From: Macrosoma leucophasiata | Lineage: Eukaryota > Arthropoda > Insecta > Lepidoptera > Hedylidae | DNA: 64,000 nucleotides | Assembly (NCBI GenBank): GCA_036365455.1 | Contig: JAWQUS010000003.1 | Span: 1,384,001-1,448,000, forward strand | Direction of reading: 5' to 3' | Shown here: in pieces, positions 33,601 through 35,448 of the stretch | Layout of the letters: every line of letters starts with the position of its first letter | Numbering within the stretch: position 1 is the stretch's first letter | The notes under the pieces: model-generated | Told to the model about the DNA's origin: nothing | Seen by the model: only the letters and a program-made list of their open reading frames with translations | Database searches by the model: none | Translations under genes and position numbers: made by a program

Positions 33601-34857
33601 ATGCAAGAGAAATTACTTGATGATTGAGATTTGATTTTCAAAGATCAACTGTAGAAATAGTCACCCTACGGTCACTAACGGGATTTTTAGTCCAGCACTA
33701 ATTAAGCACTCAACTAGTGAGGTATCTACCTATTTGTGAATAATTCTCTGAGCGCGCGATGGGCCGCCAATCCACCTGCCAAGCGTGGCGTTTATGGCAC
33801 ATTCTCCCTTACGCACAACACTGTTACAACACCTTTGGAGAAGGCTTTGTCCAGCAGTGGACGTCTGAATCTAACACATTAACACGAAGGCAAAAATGTC
33901 TACTTCCAATTTTACAGTTAGATAATATGCATGACTGGGTGGTTAATGTGGTTATGTAAATTTGATGTGGTTTGTACCAGGCACATATTCCTGGTTCGCG
34001 CCGGCGGGGGTGGGGGTGGGGGCGGGGGTGGGGGCGGGTGGCGCGTGGAGTGGGCGGTGCGTCTGCACGACCTCATCGGACCACCACTCGCACAAGATAA
34101 TACGCTTCTACTTAATATTAAACAGGTAAGATTTCATGGAAAATGGGGGAAAAAAAGATATGAAAAAGAGATATTTGACTTGGAGGATTACATCCCACGA
34201 TGACTGGATCAATTTTCCAAGCTTTAACCGCAATTTATTCTTTACTAGCTGTTCTCTGCGGCTCCGCCCGCGTGTAGGTCGCTTTTCGCGTCACCTATGG
34301 AAACCCATCAAATCATCCCATGGCATCCCACAAGAACATTTTTTCGGGATAAAAAGACCTATAATCTAAGTCAGCTAATACCCTATCTGTATAACAAACT
34401 TCATCAAAATCCGTTCAGTAGTTTCGGCGTGATTGACAGACATACATCCAAACAAAGAAACTTTCACATAATTTATAATATTAAGTGTGATTGTGTTAAC
34501 ATAGCTAACATGTTACAATGTTATGTTCATGTTTACAACTGTGACTTCGGTAACTAACTTTCTACATCTAATGCTGAGGAGGAATTGTTATTGGTCCAGA
34601 TTATGTTTTCAAAGAATGATATCTAGTGTTTGCGATCCACGTGTCGCAAAAATCACTTATCATATACTGCAAAAGCTGATTCACCCACAGCAGTCATCTA
34701 AACTCCACCATAATTCCAGGATGAACACATTAACTACTTCTCGACGGACGAGAAAGTGATCGAAGTGCCAGAGCCCGAAGTGCTGCTGTGGCTACGCACC
34801 AAGATAGAGTACGCTTTACTTCACGCGCTGGAAGACCAGAGGTGCGCTGATCAGTAG
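472..34857 (+). CDS. Vps13: VPS13-family bridge-like lipid transfer protein, C-terminal half (22 exons; 5' part lies left of the window)
   Basis: VPS13 proteins are long tubes that move phospholipids between organelle membranes at contact sites. Exons: 472-628, 1026-1239, 2199-2312, 3294-3381, 3967-4114, 5106-5267, 7612-7820, 8051-8184, 9264-9566, 10926-11104, 12568-12783, 13884-14156, 24810-24941, 25278-25420, 25775-26995, 27595-27787, 28644-28770, 29030-29140, 32627-32772, 33422-33567, 33981-34125, 34720-34857. The phases of all 22 join into one open frame of 1565 codons plus stop. Family marks are [15 protein letters not shown] (exon 10), the SHR-binding/VAB-like stretch ending in CTPFWP (exon 12), YTWDDP (exon 14), AVFPTVLYP and YLKILIQEY (exon 15), [12 protein letters not shown] and FYEPYL (exon 16), ARPTFG (exon 18), and a PH-like C-terminal part. 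The match is closest to the VPS13A/C type, that is insect Vps13; VPS13D is not excluded. Family members are about 3000 residues or more, so roughly half is missing to the left. The block usually found between YEPY and ARPTGG is not recognisable. Confidence 0.9.
690..930 (+). repeat. CGACA low-complexity tract with inverted GTCGT tract
   Basis: Intron sequence with repeated CGACA/CACGA units (693-745), then about 110 bp later a GTCGCGTCGTATTCGTCG tract, roughly its complement (the first tract starts GCGACGAATACGACGACG). Could fold into a long imperfect hairpin. Confidence 0.6.
1026..1239 (+). CDS. Vps13: Vps13 exon 2
   Basis: Acceptor TTTAG, donor GTGAGT, ends in phase 1. It codes from [15 protein letters not shown] to [11 protein letters not shown]. 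It holds a short internal duplication (GTCACCGCCATCGTCACC) that its two decayed downstream copies lack. Confidence 0.85.
1335..1528 (-). mobile_element. Relic of a non-LTR element C-terminus ([10 protein letters not shown] family)
   Basis: On the - strand it reads [20 protein letters not shown] and then frameshifts. The same relic family is at 3655-3835, 34995-35090, 45368-45450, 50818-50965, 52455-52715 and 55650-55690. Confidence 0.7.
1650..1732 (+). pseudogene. Decayed copy of Vps13 exon 2 (copy A)
   Basis: Aligns to the 3' half of exon 2 (CTGAGCGCGCCGTTGGCC against CTGGGCGCGGCATTGGCC) on past the donor. It lacks a 12-bp unit of the exon and its donor GT has become AT, so it cannot splice in the same way. 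Confidence 0.75.
1834..1901 (+). pseudogene. Decayed copy of Vps13 exon 2 (copy B)
   Basis: Second, shorter copy: GACCGAAGCGATGTAGTAACC aligns to GACCGCAACGCCGTCGTCACC and runs into a mutated donor and intron start. An in-frame stop lies where the exon reads Ala-Val-Val. Like copy A it lacks the 12-bp unit. Confidence 0.6.
2199..2312 (+). CDS. Vps13: Vps13 exon 3
   Basis: Acceptor GACAG, donor GTACGT; phase 1 in, phase 1 out. Codes for [20 protein letters not shown] and the following ~17 residues. High GC against AT-rich flanks. Confidence 0.85.
2505..2676 (+). mobile_element. SINE-like family S, 5'-truncated copy
   Basis: Starts inside the family consensus at TACGGCCCTGTAATTTCCGG and ends in a poly-A run, as expected for a truncated retroposed copy. 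See 43506-43802 for a full copy. Confidence 0.85.
2680..3290. other. Intron 3 sequence, nothing recognised
   Basis: About 600 bp between a SINE-like copy and exon 4. A short GC-rich patch at 2700-2880 has no usable frame; otherwise it is AT-rich intron. Confidence 0.5.
3294..3381 (+). CDS. Vps13: Vps13 exon 4 (acidic)
   Basis: Acceptor TACAG, donor GTAAGA; phase 1 in, phase 2 out. A short exon coding for an acidic stretch ([20 protein letters not shown]). The frame is forced by its neighbours on both sides. Confidence 0.8.
3473..3595 (+). repeat. Three tandem copies of a 41-bp unit
   Basis: Units start at 3473, 3514 and 3555 (TAAGTGCATAGAATCGCCAC...). The copies are identical as read, pointing to recent expansion. 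In intron 4. Confidence 0.95.
3655..3835 (-). mobile_element. Relic of a non-LTR element C-terminus ([10 protein letters not shown] family)
   Basis: Same sequence family as 1335-1528 (ATATCCCGGTTCTGGCACAC, CTTCAGACATGCACGCCG), frameshifted. In intron 4. Confidence 0.65.
3967..4114 (+). CDS. Vps13: Vps13 exon 5
   Basis: Acceptor CACAG, donor GTAAAT, ends in phase 0. A Gly/Ala/Glu-rich start is followed by [25 protein letters not shown] begins about 15 bp beyond the donor. Confidence 0.85.
4129..4434. mobile_element. MITE, family M1 (TIR AAGCCTGGGTTGCACCA)
   Basis: Inverted ends GCCTGGGTTGCACCA and TGGTGCAACCCAGGCTTA enclose a core with an internal inverted repeat (CATCCTTCTCTAACTTAAAG). Copies at 39343-39482 and 54900-55285. 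Begins about 15 bp after the exon 5 donor. Confidence 0.85.
4550..4712 (+). repeat. Dispersed repeat R1 (AATTTATGTSTCTSTCTCTT)
   Basis: The segment with CTCTCTTTTTACTGTCG and CGACTTTCAAATCACAACGA also occurs at 5620-5735, 58275-58390 and, inverted, 60855-60975. Class not determined. Confidence 0.7.
5106..5267 (+). CDS. Vps13: Vps13 exon 6 with (Gly-Arg-Ala)n repeat
   Basis: Acceptor CGCAG, donor GTTGGT, 54 codons, phase 0 at both ends. A 9-bp tandem repeat (GCGGGTCGG) codes for repeated Gly-Arg-Ala in the middle. Then come [19 protein letters not shown] and RSPLQ, which splices to [11 protein letters not shown] in exon 7, a conserved VPS13 strand pair. Confidence 0.88.
5314..5608 (+). mobile_element. 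SINE-like family S, full-length copy
   Basis: From ACTGGTGGTAGAGCTCCAGT to a terminal A run, about 290 bp. In intron 6. Confidence 0.9.
5620..5860 (+). repeat. Repeat R1 followed by a fragment of MITE-like family M4
   Basis: 5620-5735 matches R1. 5738-5850 (AATTCCATACAAACGC..., ACACAGACATCAATCAG) matches one end of the family at 51884-52085. Confidence 0.6.
5870..6420. other. AT-rich intron, nothing recognised
   Basis: About 550 bp of AT-rich sequence without a coding pattern, tandem repeat or known repeat end. Confidence 0.5.
6425..6662 (-). mobile_element. tRNA-derived SINE, family A
   Basis: On the - strand, 6531-6606 folds as a tRNA-like module: acceptor ACTTCGG with CTGAAGT, A box TAGCTCAGTTGG, B box AGTTCGAGTCT, an anticodon-loop-like CTGGATT. 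Flanks on both sides are shared with the copies at 12865-13078 and 37070-37272, so it is a SINE rather than a free tRNA gene. Confidence 0.8.
6868..6926. repeat. Perfect 26-bp hairpin
   Basis: AGGAAAACAGTGAGCAAGTG... and its exact reverse complement, separated by 7 nt (6894-6900). No transposon end is recognisable on either side. Confidence 0.95.
7015..7165 (+). mobile_element. MITE-like family M4, partial
   Basis: TCGAAGTGTCCATTCTATACG followed by TAGTATTATTACATATT is shared with 12447-12535 and 52040-52090, and in reverse with 61730-61900. Confidence 0.6.
7306..7405 (+). pseudogene. Decayed copy of Vps13 exon 6 (copy A)
   Basis: CGCTACTACATCGCCGTCGA... to TCGTGCGCTCGCCCCTGCAG aligns along the last third of exon 6 and into its intron. 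A frameshift in the middle and loss of the donor GT after CTGCAG mark it as dead. An upstream match (7198-7220) may be its 5' part. Confidence 0.82.
7426..7517 (+). pseudogene. Decayed copy of Vps13 exon 6 (copy B)
   Basis: Starts with TTGGTCGCGTTGCACACCGG, repeating the head of copy A, and ends in CTGCAGATCACTACC. Shorter and more worn than copy A; ends about 95 bp before the real exon 7. Confidence 0.55.
7612..7820 (+). CDS. Vps13: Vps13 exon 7
   Basis: Acceptor AACAG, donor GTGAGT, ends in phase 2. Codes for [19 protein letters not shown] to [15 protein letters not shown], part of the VAB/SHR-binding region. Confidence 0.9.
8051..8184 (+). CDS. Vps13: Vps13 exon 8
   Basis: Acceptor CTCAG, donor GTATTA, ends in phase 1. 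Codes for [19 protein letters not shown] through an Asp run to AMRIVGEE. Confidence 0.88.
8247..8455 (+). repeat. Dispersed repeat R2
   Basis: AAACTGGTTGCCTGTAAAGT through CATTCGCCGGTCCGGCAGGC to GACGTTTTCACGTCAAAAAT; a near-identical copy lies at 40918-41115. Class unknown. Confidence 0.85.
8548..8795 (+). mobile_element. SINE-like family S, diverged copy
   Basis: All parts of the family are present with many substitutions and small deletions; ends in a short A run. An older copy than most in the window. Confidence 0.8.
8930..9225 (+). mobile_element. 5'-truncated non-LTR retrotransposon, C-terminus and 3' UTR (family L1a)
   Basis: Codes for [19 protein letters not shown] and [20 protein letters not shown], the typical last codons of insect non-LTR reverse transcriptase ORFs, then a 3' UTR and poly-A. 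Only about 300 bp remain. Confidence 0.82.
9264..9566 (+). CDS. Vps13: Vps13 exon 9
   Basis: Acceptor CCCAG, donor GTAAGT; phase 1 in and out. Codes for [20 protein letters not shown] and ends in [15 protein letters not shown]. The motif of a local beta repeat (N-L-L-P) fits the VAB domain of VPS13. Confidence 0.9.
9935..10115 (+). mobile_element. Helitron-like 3' end
   Basis: Ends GCGGGCGAATCCGCGGGCAA with CAGCTAG|T: a small GC hairpin about 10 nt before CTAG, as at Helitron 3' ends. Relatives are at 13446-13640, 34243-34490, 41128-41806 and 54108-54330. Class is inferred from the end structure only. Confidence 0.5.
10130..10495 (+). repeat. Dispersed repeat R3
   Basis: CCCACTGCTGGACATGAGTC, GGTTTAACGACTGCTATCTA and GAGTAGATCGCTTACGATCT are shared with 30530-30870 and 62690-62995. 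Probably a retroelement 3' region; no coding frame survives. Confidence 0.75.
10926..11104 (+). CDS. Vps13: Vps13 exon 10 ([15 protein letters not shown])
   Basis: Acceptor CCCAG, donor GTAAGA, ends in phase 0. A charged Glu/Arg stretch leads into [20 protein letters not shown], the most diagnostic VPS13 motif in the window. Confidence 0.95.
11643..11730 (+). pseudogene. Decayed copy of Vps13 exon 10, 3' half
   Basis: GCACCTAATTGGCTCATCAA and CTGCCATTGCAGACCAAG align to the end of exon 10; the match goes on into the intron (TCAAACACCAGTTTCTA). One codon-sized gap near the Lys-Thr position; donor lost. Confidence 0.75.
11848..12018 (+). mobile_element. Non-LTR 3' end (family L1a)
   Basis: Same 3' end as 9066-9225, starting at GCTACAATATGGGGTTCTTC and ending in poly-A. 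It separates the two pieces of the decayed exon 10 copy. Confidence 0.85.
12040..12157 (+). pseudogene. Decayed copy of Vps13 exon 10, 5' half
   Basis: GAGAAGACGATCAATATGCG aligns to GAGAAGACGATCAGCATGAG of exon 10 and runs on through the counterpart of CGGATCGGCGTACGAGCG. Internal deletions break the frame. It lies after, not before, the 3'-half copy. Confidence 0.72.
12318..12535 (+). mobile_element. MITE-like family M4 copy
   Basis: Runs from AATTCCATACAAACGC to CTATACGTTGTATTATTACA, as in 51884-52085. Ends about 30 bp before the exon 11 acceptor. Confidence 0.6.
12568..12783 (+). CDS. Vps13: Vps13 exon 11 (Gly-rich insert)
   Basis: Acceptor AACAG, donor GTAAGT, 72 codons, phase 0. Codes for [16 protein letters not shown], then a Gly/Arg-rich low-complexity insert, then [15 protein letters not shown], matching the SWS motif of the family. 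Very GC-rich. Confidence 0.9.
12865..13078 (+). mobile_element. tRNA-derived SINE, family A, with inverted duplicate of its 5' half
   Basis: 12922-13000 is the tRNA-like module and its 3' tail matches the copy at 6425-6662. 12865-12898 is an inverted copy (33 of 34 bases) of 12922-12955, with a further partial direct copy between them. Confidence 0.8.
13446..13640 (-). mobile_element. Helitron-like fragment
   Basis: ACTAGCTGTTGTCCGCGGCA begins the element (reverse of a CTAG end). It goes on to AAATTGGTTCAGTTGTTTGG, a (GACA)n tract and a TAATATTAAAGTA end. Confidence 0.5.
13732..13835 (+). mobile_element. SINE-like family S, fragment
   Basis: ATGGCCCCGTAATGACTATT through GACCTCTGGTGTTTGTG matches the middle of the family. 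Both ends missing; lies 50 bp before exon 12. Confidence 0.75.
13884..14156 (+). CDS. Vps13: Vps13 exon 12 (SHR-BD/VAB region)
   Basis: Acceptor AACAG, donor GTATGT, 91 codons, phase 0. Codes for [19 protein letters not shown] and [20 protein letters not shown], close to the conserved IVTFTP...IPFWP layout of VPS13A/C. Confidence 0.93.
14157..14555. other. Start of the large intron, nothing recognised
   Basis: About 400 bp of AT-rich to mixed sequence with no repeat end or coding pattern that I can support. Confidence 0.5.
14558..14715 (+). repeat. Dispersed repeat R4
   Basis: CCCTAATCGCAAGTGGCTTA and CTTATTTAGGTTGAGAGCG recur at 33100-33350 and, inverted, at 27990-28165. Confidence 0.65.
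14949..14997. repeat. Perfect 23-bp hairpin
   Basis: TATTTAATTTCAACAGGAAA...CG and its exact complement around a 3-nt loop (CAA, 14972-14974). About 125 bp outside the gypsy 3' LTR. Confidence 0.95.
15118..15121. repeat. Target-site duplication CTAA (left) of the gypsy element
   Basis: CTAA at 15118-15121 matches CTAA at 20979-20982, just outside the two LTRs; 4 bp is normal for Ty3/gypsy integrases. Confidence 0.8.
15122..15444 (-). repeat. 3' LTR of gypsy element
   Basis: 323 bp, one difference from the 5' LTR. Contains the last codons of a possible third exon/ORF (stop near 15395). Confidence 0.95.
15395..15534 (-). CDS. Possible spliced C-terminal exon of gypsy Pol (tentative)
   Basis: On the - strand a good acceptor (TTACAG) precedes 15534. 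From there a frame runs 46 residues ([18 protein letters not shown]..., acidic) to a stop inside the 3' LTR. A donor-like GTTAGT overlaps the pol stop codon (intron 15535-16110) and the phase matches. Splicing would replace the last residue of Pol with this acidic tail. No transcript evidence is available. Confidence 0.3.
15925..16082. repeat. Two tandem copies of an ~84-bp unit inside the gypsy element
   Basis: CAGAGGCCGTATT at 15925 and 16009; shared blocks AGTTTGCGAAAGTAC and GCGAGTAGTTTCGTATGGTA. The copies differ at several sites, so this is older than the insertion itself. Lies between the pol stop and the 3' LTR. Confidence 0.9.
16106..19204 (-). CDS. pol: gypsy Pol polyprotein (protease, RT, RNase H, integrase)
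   Basis: 1032 residues, intact. In order: aspartic protease motif [15 protein letters not shown] with YIDDVLI and [12 protein letters not shown]; RNase H with [14 protein letters not shown] and DFLSRHP; integrase with an H-H-C-C zinc finger ending CLVCLAHK, the catalytic motifs HTDVLGP and DRG, and a GPY/F-type module ([17 protein letters not shown]) at the end. No chromodomain is seen. Pol has no ATG near its start and lies in the -1 frame relative to gag, so it is expected to be made as a Gag-Pol fusion by frameshifting at 19204-19210. The stop (TAG) is at 16106-16108. Confidence 0.95.
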   Translation of the reverse strand: MQRSSLKPDNLISAVVQGINVDVLIDSGSEISLISQSIVKYFNCNRVPTHRLLRGIGSQDIESTSYVTVIVEFPELKLEVDLYVVHPECVNASILIGTDVLNRKGLKYTRIDGEQLLTRSYSPLSVCHVKSVECENIRSPLIGDDRKRLENLIHEFSDLFITGTATSTVNTGCMEIKLTSSMPISHRPYKLSVDEKSRVRHIVNDLLSKGIIRESHSAYASPVILVKKKDGSDRMCVDYRALNAITVKEKFPLPLIDDHIDKLGNFKYFVSLDMATGFLQVPLRTDDDSISKTAFVTPEGHFEFLKMPYGLANAPIVYQRIITKTLKPLIDSGRVLTYIDDVLILSNTIDEGLKYLREVLIILKNAGFSVNLKKCTFLDTEVEYLGRLIRQGEVRPSPSKIEALVRSPRPTNARQVRQFLGLASYFRRYIASFSIKTAPVAKLLRKGEPFSWGTDQDTARDYIINCLTNEPVLAIFDPTLPTELHTDASAIGLGAILLQEHVGKRKRVVAYFSRSTQGAEPRYHSYELETLAIVRALQHFRHYLIGIDFKIVTDCNSLKLTERKKDLLPRVARWWVYLQDFRFSLEYRKGCLMQHADFLSRHPPVAVGVSHIRNVNNWAKIAQTADVETHELIAKLRDGQLDPTRYVIKSDLLFYKYTPVGQEPRLLCFIPKGHRLSLLRIFHDEHYHIGTDRTTDLILRHFWFPNLRGFVKKYITHCLVCLAHKKVPRTPLLPIESWTKPDIPFSVLHTDVLGPLTESNGYKYVLIIIDAFSKFCLLYPIYRQDSDEVKRVFSNAISLFGSPTSIVCDRGRMFESSAFQNFIRELGPTIHYVTPGMHRENGQVERYCRTVLNMLRVEVATKGTEWSNMLWKVQLTLNITRQTTTKTSPLQLLIGVDAATPVVRSLIRDVALDASQPSNREAQLTLDRQRASELLGANQRSQDDYVNKNRQPPRNFAVGDLVFVIKTSQSTGKLDSGMRGPYKVLRVLPHHRYELELLAGSYGKKTQAASEHMVRWRGEWTPDTCSAFFEGG
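19171..20526 (-). CDS. gag: gypsy Gag polyprotein
   Basis: About 451 residues from ATG at 20526; the frame is open slightly further upstream, but only from a GTG. The first 90 residues are rich in Arg-Ser dipeptides, unlike most Gag proteins. The middle holds a capsid-like region (W.....E.L....LRG.A..W). Near the C-terminus are two zinc knuckles of the form C-X2-C-X4-H-X4-[15 protein letters not shown] and [14 protein letters not shown]. These package the element's RNA. The frame ends 34 nt inside the pol frame, at a -1 offset. No stops or frameshifts inside, so it is probably functional. Confidence 0.93.
   Translation of the reverse strand: MSHRSSRMVKEREYARDRTRSRSRSRDRRSVSSGRNTPPITRRCRERSRYPDHYSESSRHRHVSRQNYERSREHNALSKILTRLNAIEGRIQPSSEPSCSVSSNRPIIDQPLRPPLSSLAVPASVTSNEQGSEAVKETGNTSHSVSYSAGEKQNVPIEISGALSELLRVNTHSFYVSPFDPNIHDFDNWCSEVDRARSLNNWSDRECLGRVGSCLRGEARSWLNDWVTEDRTWSNFKVEFKSLCPRYIDTASILFEVMCTNSNRFSTYAEYARKSLLRLNIVKGLSDELRTSIVVRGIVDPQVKAAAINAKLTCNNLVEFLTAYVKPKVESRNFNGSVRQVSHSLSQKRFNSTNEGSNNIKCLICGLKGHKKWQCPKKVKIASDPTRVSEKPKPNPSASTDRRSTIFCTFCRRNGHLVDACFSKKRSLATESNNNISEVNFCKDPVSNQTT
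19204..19210 (-). promoter_or_regulatory. -1 ribosomal frameshift heptamer A AAT TTT
   Basis: In the gag frame the codons read GTA AAT TTT TGC. The heptamer AAATTTT fits X XXY YYZ and lies at the gag/pol overlap. Slipping back one base enters the pol frame at once. Confidence 0.75.
20642..20655 (-). other. Probable primer-binding site (tRNA-Leu-like)
   Basis: TCAGAAGTGGGATC directly follows the 5' LTR. From general knowledge it is complementary to the 3' acceptor/T side of animal tRNA-Leu (..GATCCCACTTCTGA..). The usual TGG that pairs with CCA is absent, so the pairing would be a few bases inside the tRNA. Confidence 0.5.
20656..20978 (-). repeat. 5' LTR of gypsy element
   Basis: 323 bp, same bounds as the 3' LTR; followed (on the - strand) by the primer-binding region and gag. 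Confidence 0.95.
20979..20982. repeat. Target-site duplication CTAA (right) of the gypsy element
   Basis: Matches 15118-15121. Confidence 0.8.
21014..23026 (-). CDS. Secreted protein of unknown function, nested in a Vps13 intron (2 exons)
   Basis: I do not recognise the family. Exon 1 is 23026-22031, exon 2 21268-21014; donor GTAAGT and acceptor TTACAG agree with phase 0 and give 416 residues. The protein starts with a hydrophobic signal peptide ([17 protein letters not shown]), followed by a basic, Pro/Tyr/Arg-rich stretch ([16 protein letters not shown]). A long Tyr/Asp/Glu/Lys-rich, probably disordered middle comes next. The C-terminus, coded by exon 2, has Pro/Asn repeats ([18 protein letters not shown]) and a compact end ([15 protein letters not shown]). 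No membrane segment after the signal and few cysteines. The composition suggests an extracellular matrix or cuticle-like protein, which is an inference. A TATA/Inr promoter precedes it. Confidence 0.8.
21391..21625. repeat. Nested inverted repeats in the intron of the nested gene
   Basis: Outer arms of about 57 bp (21391-21447 and 21567-21625, few mismatches; TAGAATAAAATATCTACTAA...). Inside is a perfect 22-bp hairpin (21522-21543 with 21548-21569, 4-nt loop). Could be a foldback transposon or a template-switch product. Confidence 0.85.
23046..23088 (-). promoter_or_regulatory. Core promoter of the nested secreted-protein gene
   Basis: On the - strand a TATA-like CTTATAAGG (around 23081-23087) lies about 28 bp before TCAGT (23054-23058), the arthropod initiator motif; a second TCAGT follows at 23046-23050. 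The ATG is about 30 bp downstream. Confidence 0.6.
23090..24438. other. AT-rich intron sequence, nothing recognised
   Basis: About 1.35 kb upstream of the nested gene. AT-rich, no coding pattern, no repeat shared with the rest of the window. Confidence 0.5.
24447..24758. mobile_element. hAT-type MITE (family M5), copy 1
   Basis: 312 bp with ~45-bp terminal inverted repeats (CATAGAGCAAC...GAGTAGC) and an 8-bp TSD TTGGTCCC at 24439-24446 and 24759-24766. An 8-bp TSD is typical of hAT elements. The right end is about 50 bp before the exon 13 acceptor. Confidence 0.88.
24810..24941 (+). CDS. Vps13: Vps13 exon 13
   Basis: Acceptor CACAG, donor GTGAGT, 44 codons. Codes for [20 protein letters not shown], the counterpart of the family's VITF.DYH.GAA segment. 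It follows the 10.7-kb intron that hosts the gypsy element and the nested gene. Confidence 0.93.
25008..25212 (+). mobile_element. tRNA-derived SINE, family B
   Basis: Head with A box GTAGCCTAGTGGC and B box GGGTTCGATGTCC, then a body ending AGTACCTCGGAG...GCTTGCCAC. The older copy is at 155-400. In intron 13. Confidence 0.8.
25278..25420 (+). CDS. Vps13: Vps13 exon 14
   Basis: Acceptor TTTAG, donor GTAAAT, ends in phase 2. Codes for [20 protein letters not shown], the conserved YTW.DP motif. Confidence 0.93.
25775..26995 (+). CDS. Vps13: Vps13 exon 15 (long, GC donor)
   Basis: The largest exon (1221 nt). Acceptor GCAG, donor GC (AG|GCAAGT) at 26996. Codes for a Ser/Asp-rich insert, then [86 protein letters not shown] and DMKDVVIR. 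Reading on to the GT at 27000 would put exon 16 in a frame that stops at once, so the GC donor is needed. Confidence 0.93.
27089..27376 (+). mobile_element. SINE-like family S, full-length copy
   Basis: Starts at ACTGGTGGTAGAGCTCTAGT and ends in poly-A; lies just after the GC donor of exon 15. Confidence 0.88.
27595..27787 (+). CDS. Vps13: Vps13 exon 16 ([12 protein letters not shown]...FYEPYL)
   Basis: Acceptor TTTAG, donor GTGAGT; phase 2 in, phase 0 out. Codes for [39 protein letters not shown] and [10 protein letters not shown], typical of the VPS13/ATG2 C-terminal region. Confidence 0.95.
27955..28545. repeat. GC-rich block with repeat R4 (inverted) and an unidentified ORF relic
   Basis: 27990-28165 is repeat R4 in reverse. 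28190-28528 is GC-rich and open for 112 codons from an ATG ([20 protein letters not shown] near its end), but has no family I know and no splice sites that fit Vps13. It looks like 5' sequence of a retroelement. Confidence 0.5.
28644..28770 (+). CDS. Vps13: Vps13 exon 17 (tentative, Cys-rich low complexity)
   Basis: Needed to bridge phase 0 (exon 16) to phase 1 (exon 18), since direct splicing gives TAA after three codons. The proposed exon has donor GTAAGT and a CAG acceptor; a second in-frame CAG acceptor would start it at 28683. A (GT)n-like tract codes for [19 protein letters not shown], with no likeness to other VPS13 proteins. The exon limits are uncertain. Confidence 0.5.
29030..29140 (+). 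CDS. Vps13: Vps13 exon 18 (GLIARPTFG)
   Basis: Acceptor GCAG, donor GTGAGT; phase 1 in and out. Codes for [20 protein letters not shown] and [16 protein letters not shown]. The last motif matches the family's G(L/V)..ARPTGG. Confidence 0.82.
29451..29487 (+). mobile_element. SINE-like family S, short fragment
   Basis: TATGGCCCCGTAATTTCCAGC and the next bases match the centre of family S only. Confidence 0.55.
29490..30230. other. AT-rich intron, nothing recognised
   Basis: About 740 bp of intron without coding signal or recognised repeat. Confidence 0.5.
30238..30310 (+). repeat. Dispersed repeat R5 fragment
   Basis: GATAAAACTACACCGCCGC...AAGCGTGGCGATTATGGCAT recurs at 33750-33875, 41965-42135 and 56265-56460, and the family's tail (CTTTGTCCA.CAGTGGACGTC) is present in some copies. 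Probably a LINE 3' UTR. Confidence 0.65.
30530..30870 (+). repeat. Dispersed repeat R3 with R5-type tail
   Basis: Copy of the family at 10130-10495. From about 30760 the sequence continues with the R5 tail (GGCTTTGTCCAAAAGTGGAG, TTAGCTGGAGTGATGATGA), linking the two as parts of one longer element or a chimera. Confidence 0.7.
30880..31535. other. AT-rich intron with an old repeat piece
   Basis: Contains ACAGACGGACACACAGACAG and TTGGATACGGAACCCTACAA (31130-31260), a pattern common in insect repeats; the rest is unrecognised. Confidence 0.4.
31538..31745. mobile_element. MITE, family M3
   Basis: ACCATTTTGATCAAGTTTTG, GCAGAGATAACGCTCTACGA and the terminal TAGGCTCGATGTGCAATA are shared with 42695-42840, 37495-37600 (reverse) and 57990-58235, which shows both inverted ends. 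Confidence 0.75.
31750..32615. other. Intron, nothing recognised
   Basis: Open frames of 60-96 codons occur on both strands, but none has splice context, motif or conserved pattern that would support a gene. Confidence 0.45.
32627..32772 (+). CDS. Vps13: Vps13 exon 19 (Ala/Arg-rich)
   Basis: Acceptor GACAG; weak donor GTGCCC, ends in phase 0. Codes for [15 protein letters not shown] onward, about 80% GC. It sits where other VPS13 proteins have the amphipathic stretch after ARPTGG. Confidence 0.78.
33100..33350 (+). repeat. Dispersed repeat R4
   Basis: TTATGTGTCCCTTCGAACCA, AGGGGTCTCCCCTGTAAGCC and TTTATTTAGGCTGAGAGCG match 14558-14715. Longest copy in the window. Confidence 0.7.
33422..33567 (+). 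CDS. Vps13: Vps13 exon 20
   Basis: Acceptor GACAG, donor GTGAGT, ends in phase 2. Codes for [20 protein letters not shown] and [20 protein letters not shown], matching the R.Y...EA.G...L......Y..DEY.AH pattern at the start of the VPS13 C-terminal PH-like domain. Confidence 0.88.
33750..33875 (+). repeat. Dispersed repeat R5
   Basis: GCCAATCCACCTGCCAAGCG to GGCTTTGTCCAGCAGTGGAC; ends about 105 bp before exon 21. Confidence 0.65.
33981..34125 (+). CDS. Vps13: Vps13 exon 21 (poly-Gly)
   Basis: Acceptor CCAG, donor GTAAGA, phase 0 out. HIFLVRA is followed by an uninterrupted run of glycines coded by alternating GGG/GGT/GGC, then [20 protein letters not shown]. The Gly run sits in a loop between two beta strands of the PH-like fold. 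Confidence 0.88.
34243..34490 (-). mobile_element. Helitron-like fragment
   Basis: Starts ACTAGCTGTTCTCTGCGGC and ends near TTTATAATATTAAGTGT; same layout as 13446-13640. Confidence 0.5.
34720..34857 (+). CDS. Vps13: Vps13 exon 22 (C-terminus, stop TAG)
   Basis: Acceptor CCAG. Codes for [40 protein letters not shown] and CADQ, then TAG at 34855. The final helix closes the PH-like domain. Confidence 0.9.
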   Translation, partial: DEHINYFSTDEKVIEVPEPEVLLWLRTKIEYALLHALEDQRCADQ

Positions 34858-34900
34858 ACCGGAGCAAGACTAGGAGGAGATAGGGAAATTTTAGACAGTA

Positions 34901-34906
34901 AATAAA
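34901..34906 (+). terminator. Vps13 polyadenylation signal
   Basis: AATAAA 44 bp after the stop codon, in a short AT-rich 3' UTR; the only canonical hexamer close to the stop. Confidence 0.7.
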
Positions 34907-34994
34907 ATAAACCCACGACCTTCCGATTGTCTGCAATTGTGTTCTCAAGTTTTCCCAAGTGACTCTCTTGGAATGAAACATTTTTTTTGTATCT

Positions 34995-35090
34995 TCACGC
35001 CAGGTCCCTAACGGGGTAGGCAGAGAGTGTAGAGCGCCAGATATCCCGGTTCTGACAAACCTCTCGTGCCTCGTCTACCTTCATCATTCT
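34995..35090 (-). mobile_element. Relic of non-LTR C-terminus ([10 protein letters not shown] family)
   Basis: CCTAACGGGGTAGGCAGAGA, ATATCCCGGTTCTGACAAAC; see 52455-52715 for the open copy. Confidence 0.65.
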
Positions 35091-35448
35091 CTGGAATTAA
35101 ACATTTTTCACGAATTTATCTCCAGTAAATTAATGACTGATCGCAATATCGTACCTTCTATTGGATAAACGCACCAATTTGGATAGCAAACGATCTATCG
35201 ATCGAGTATCAGCGTAACAATAACAACGATCAAGAAATGAAGATCGCAAGTTGGTTAGCAACACGTCATGTTAACGAACTTATTTTTGTGAGATCGAAGT
35301 TTCGATCGAACCTGAAATATAGATTGAGATCGATTATTAAAATCCATTCAATTGATACGTCTCATTGAATTATATATAATTATTAATTTAAAACAATTGA
35401 ATTTCATACATATGAAATAGATGTTATTATTAATGTAGTCTTTATATA

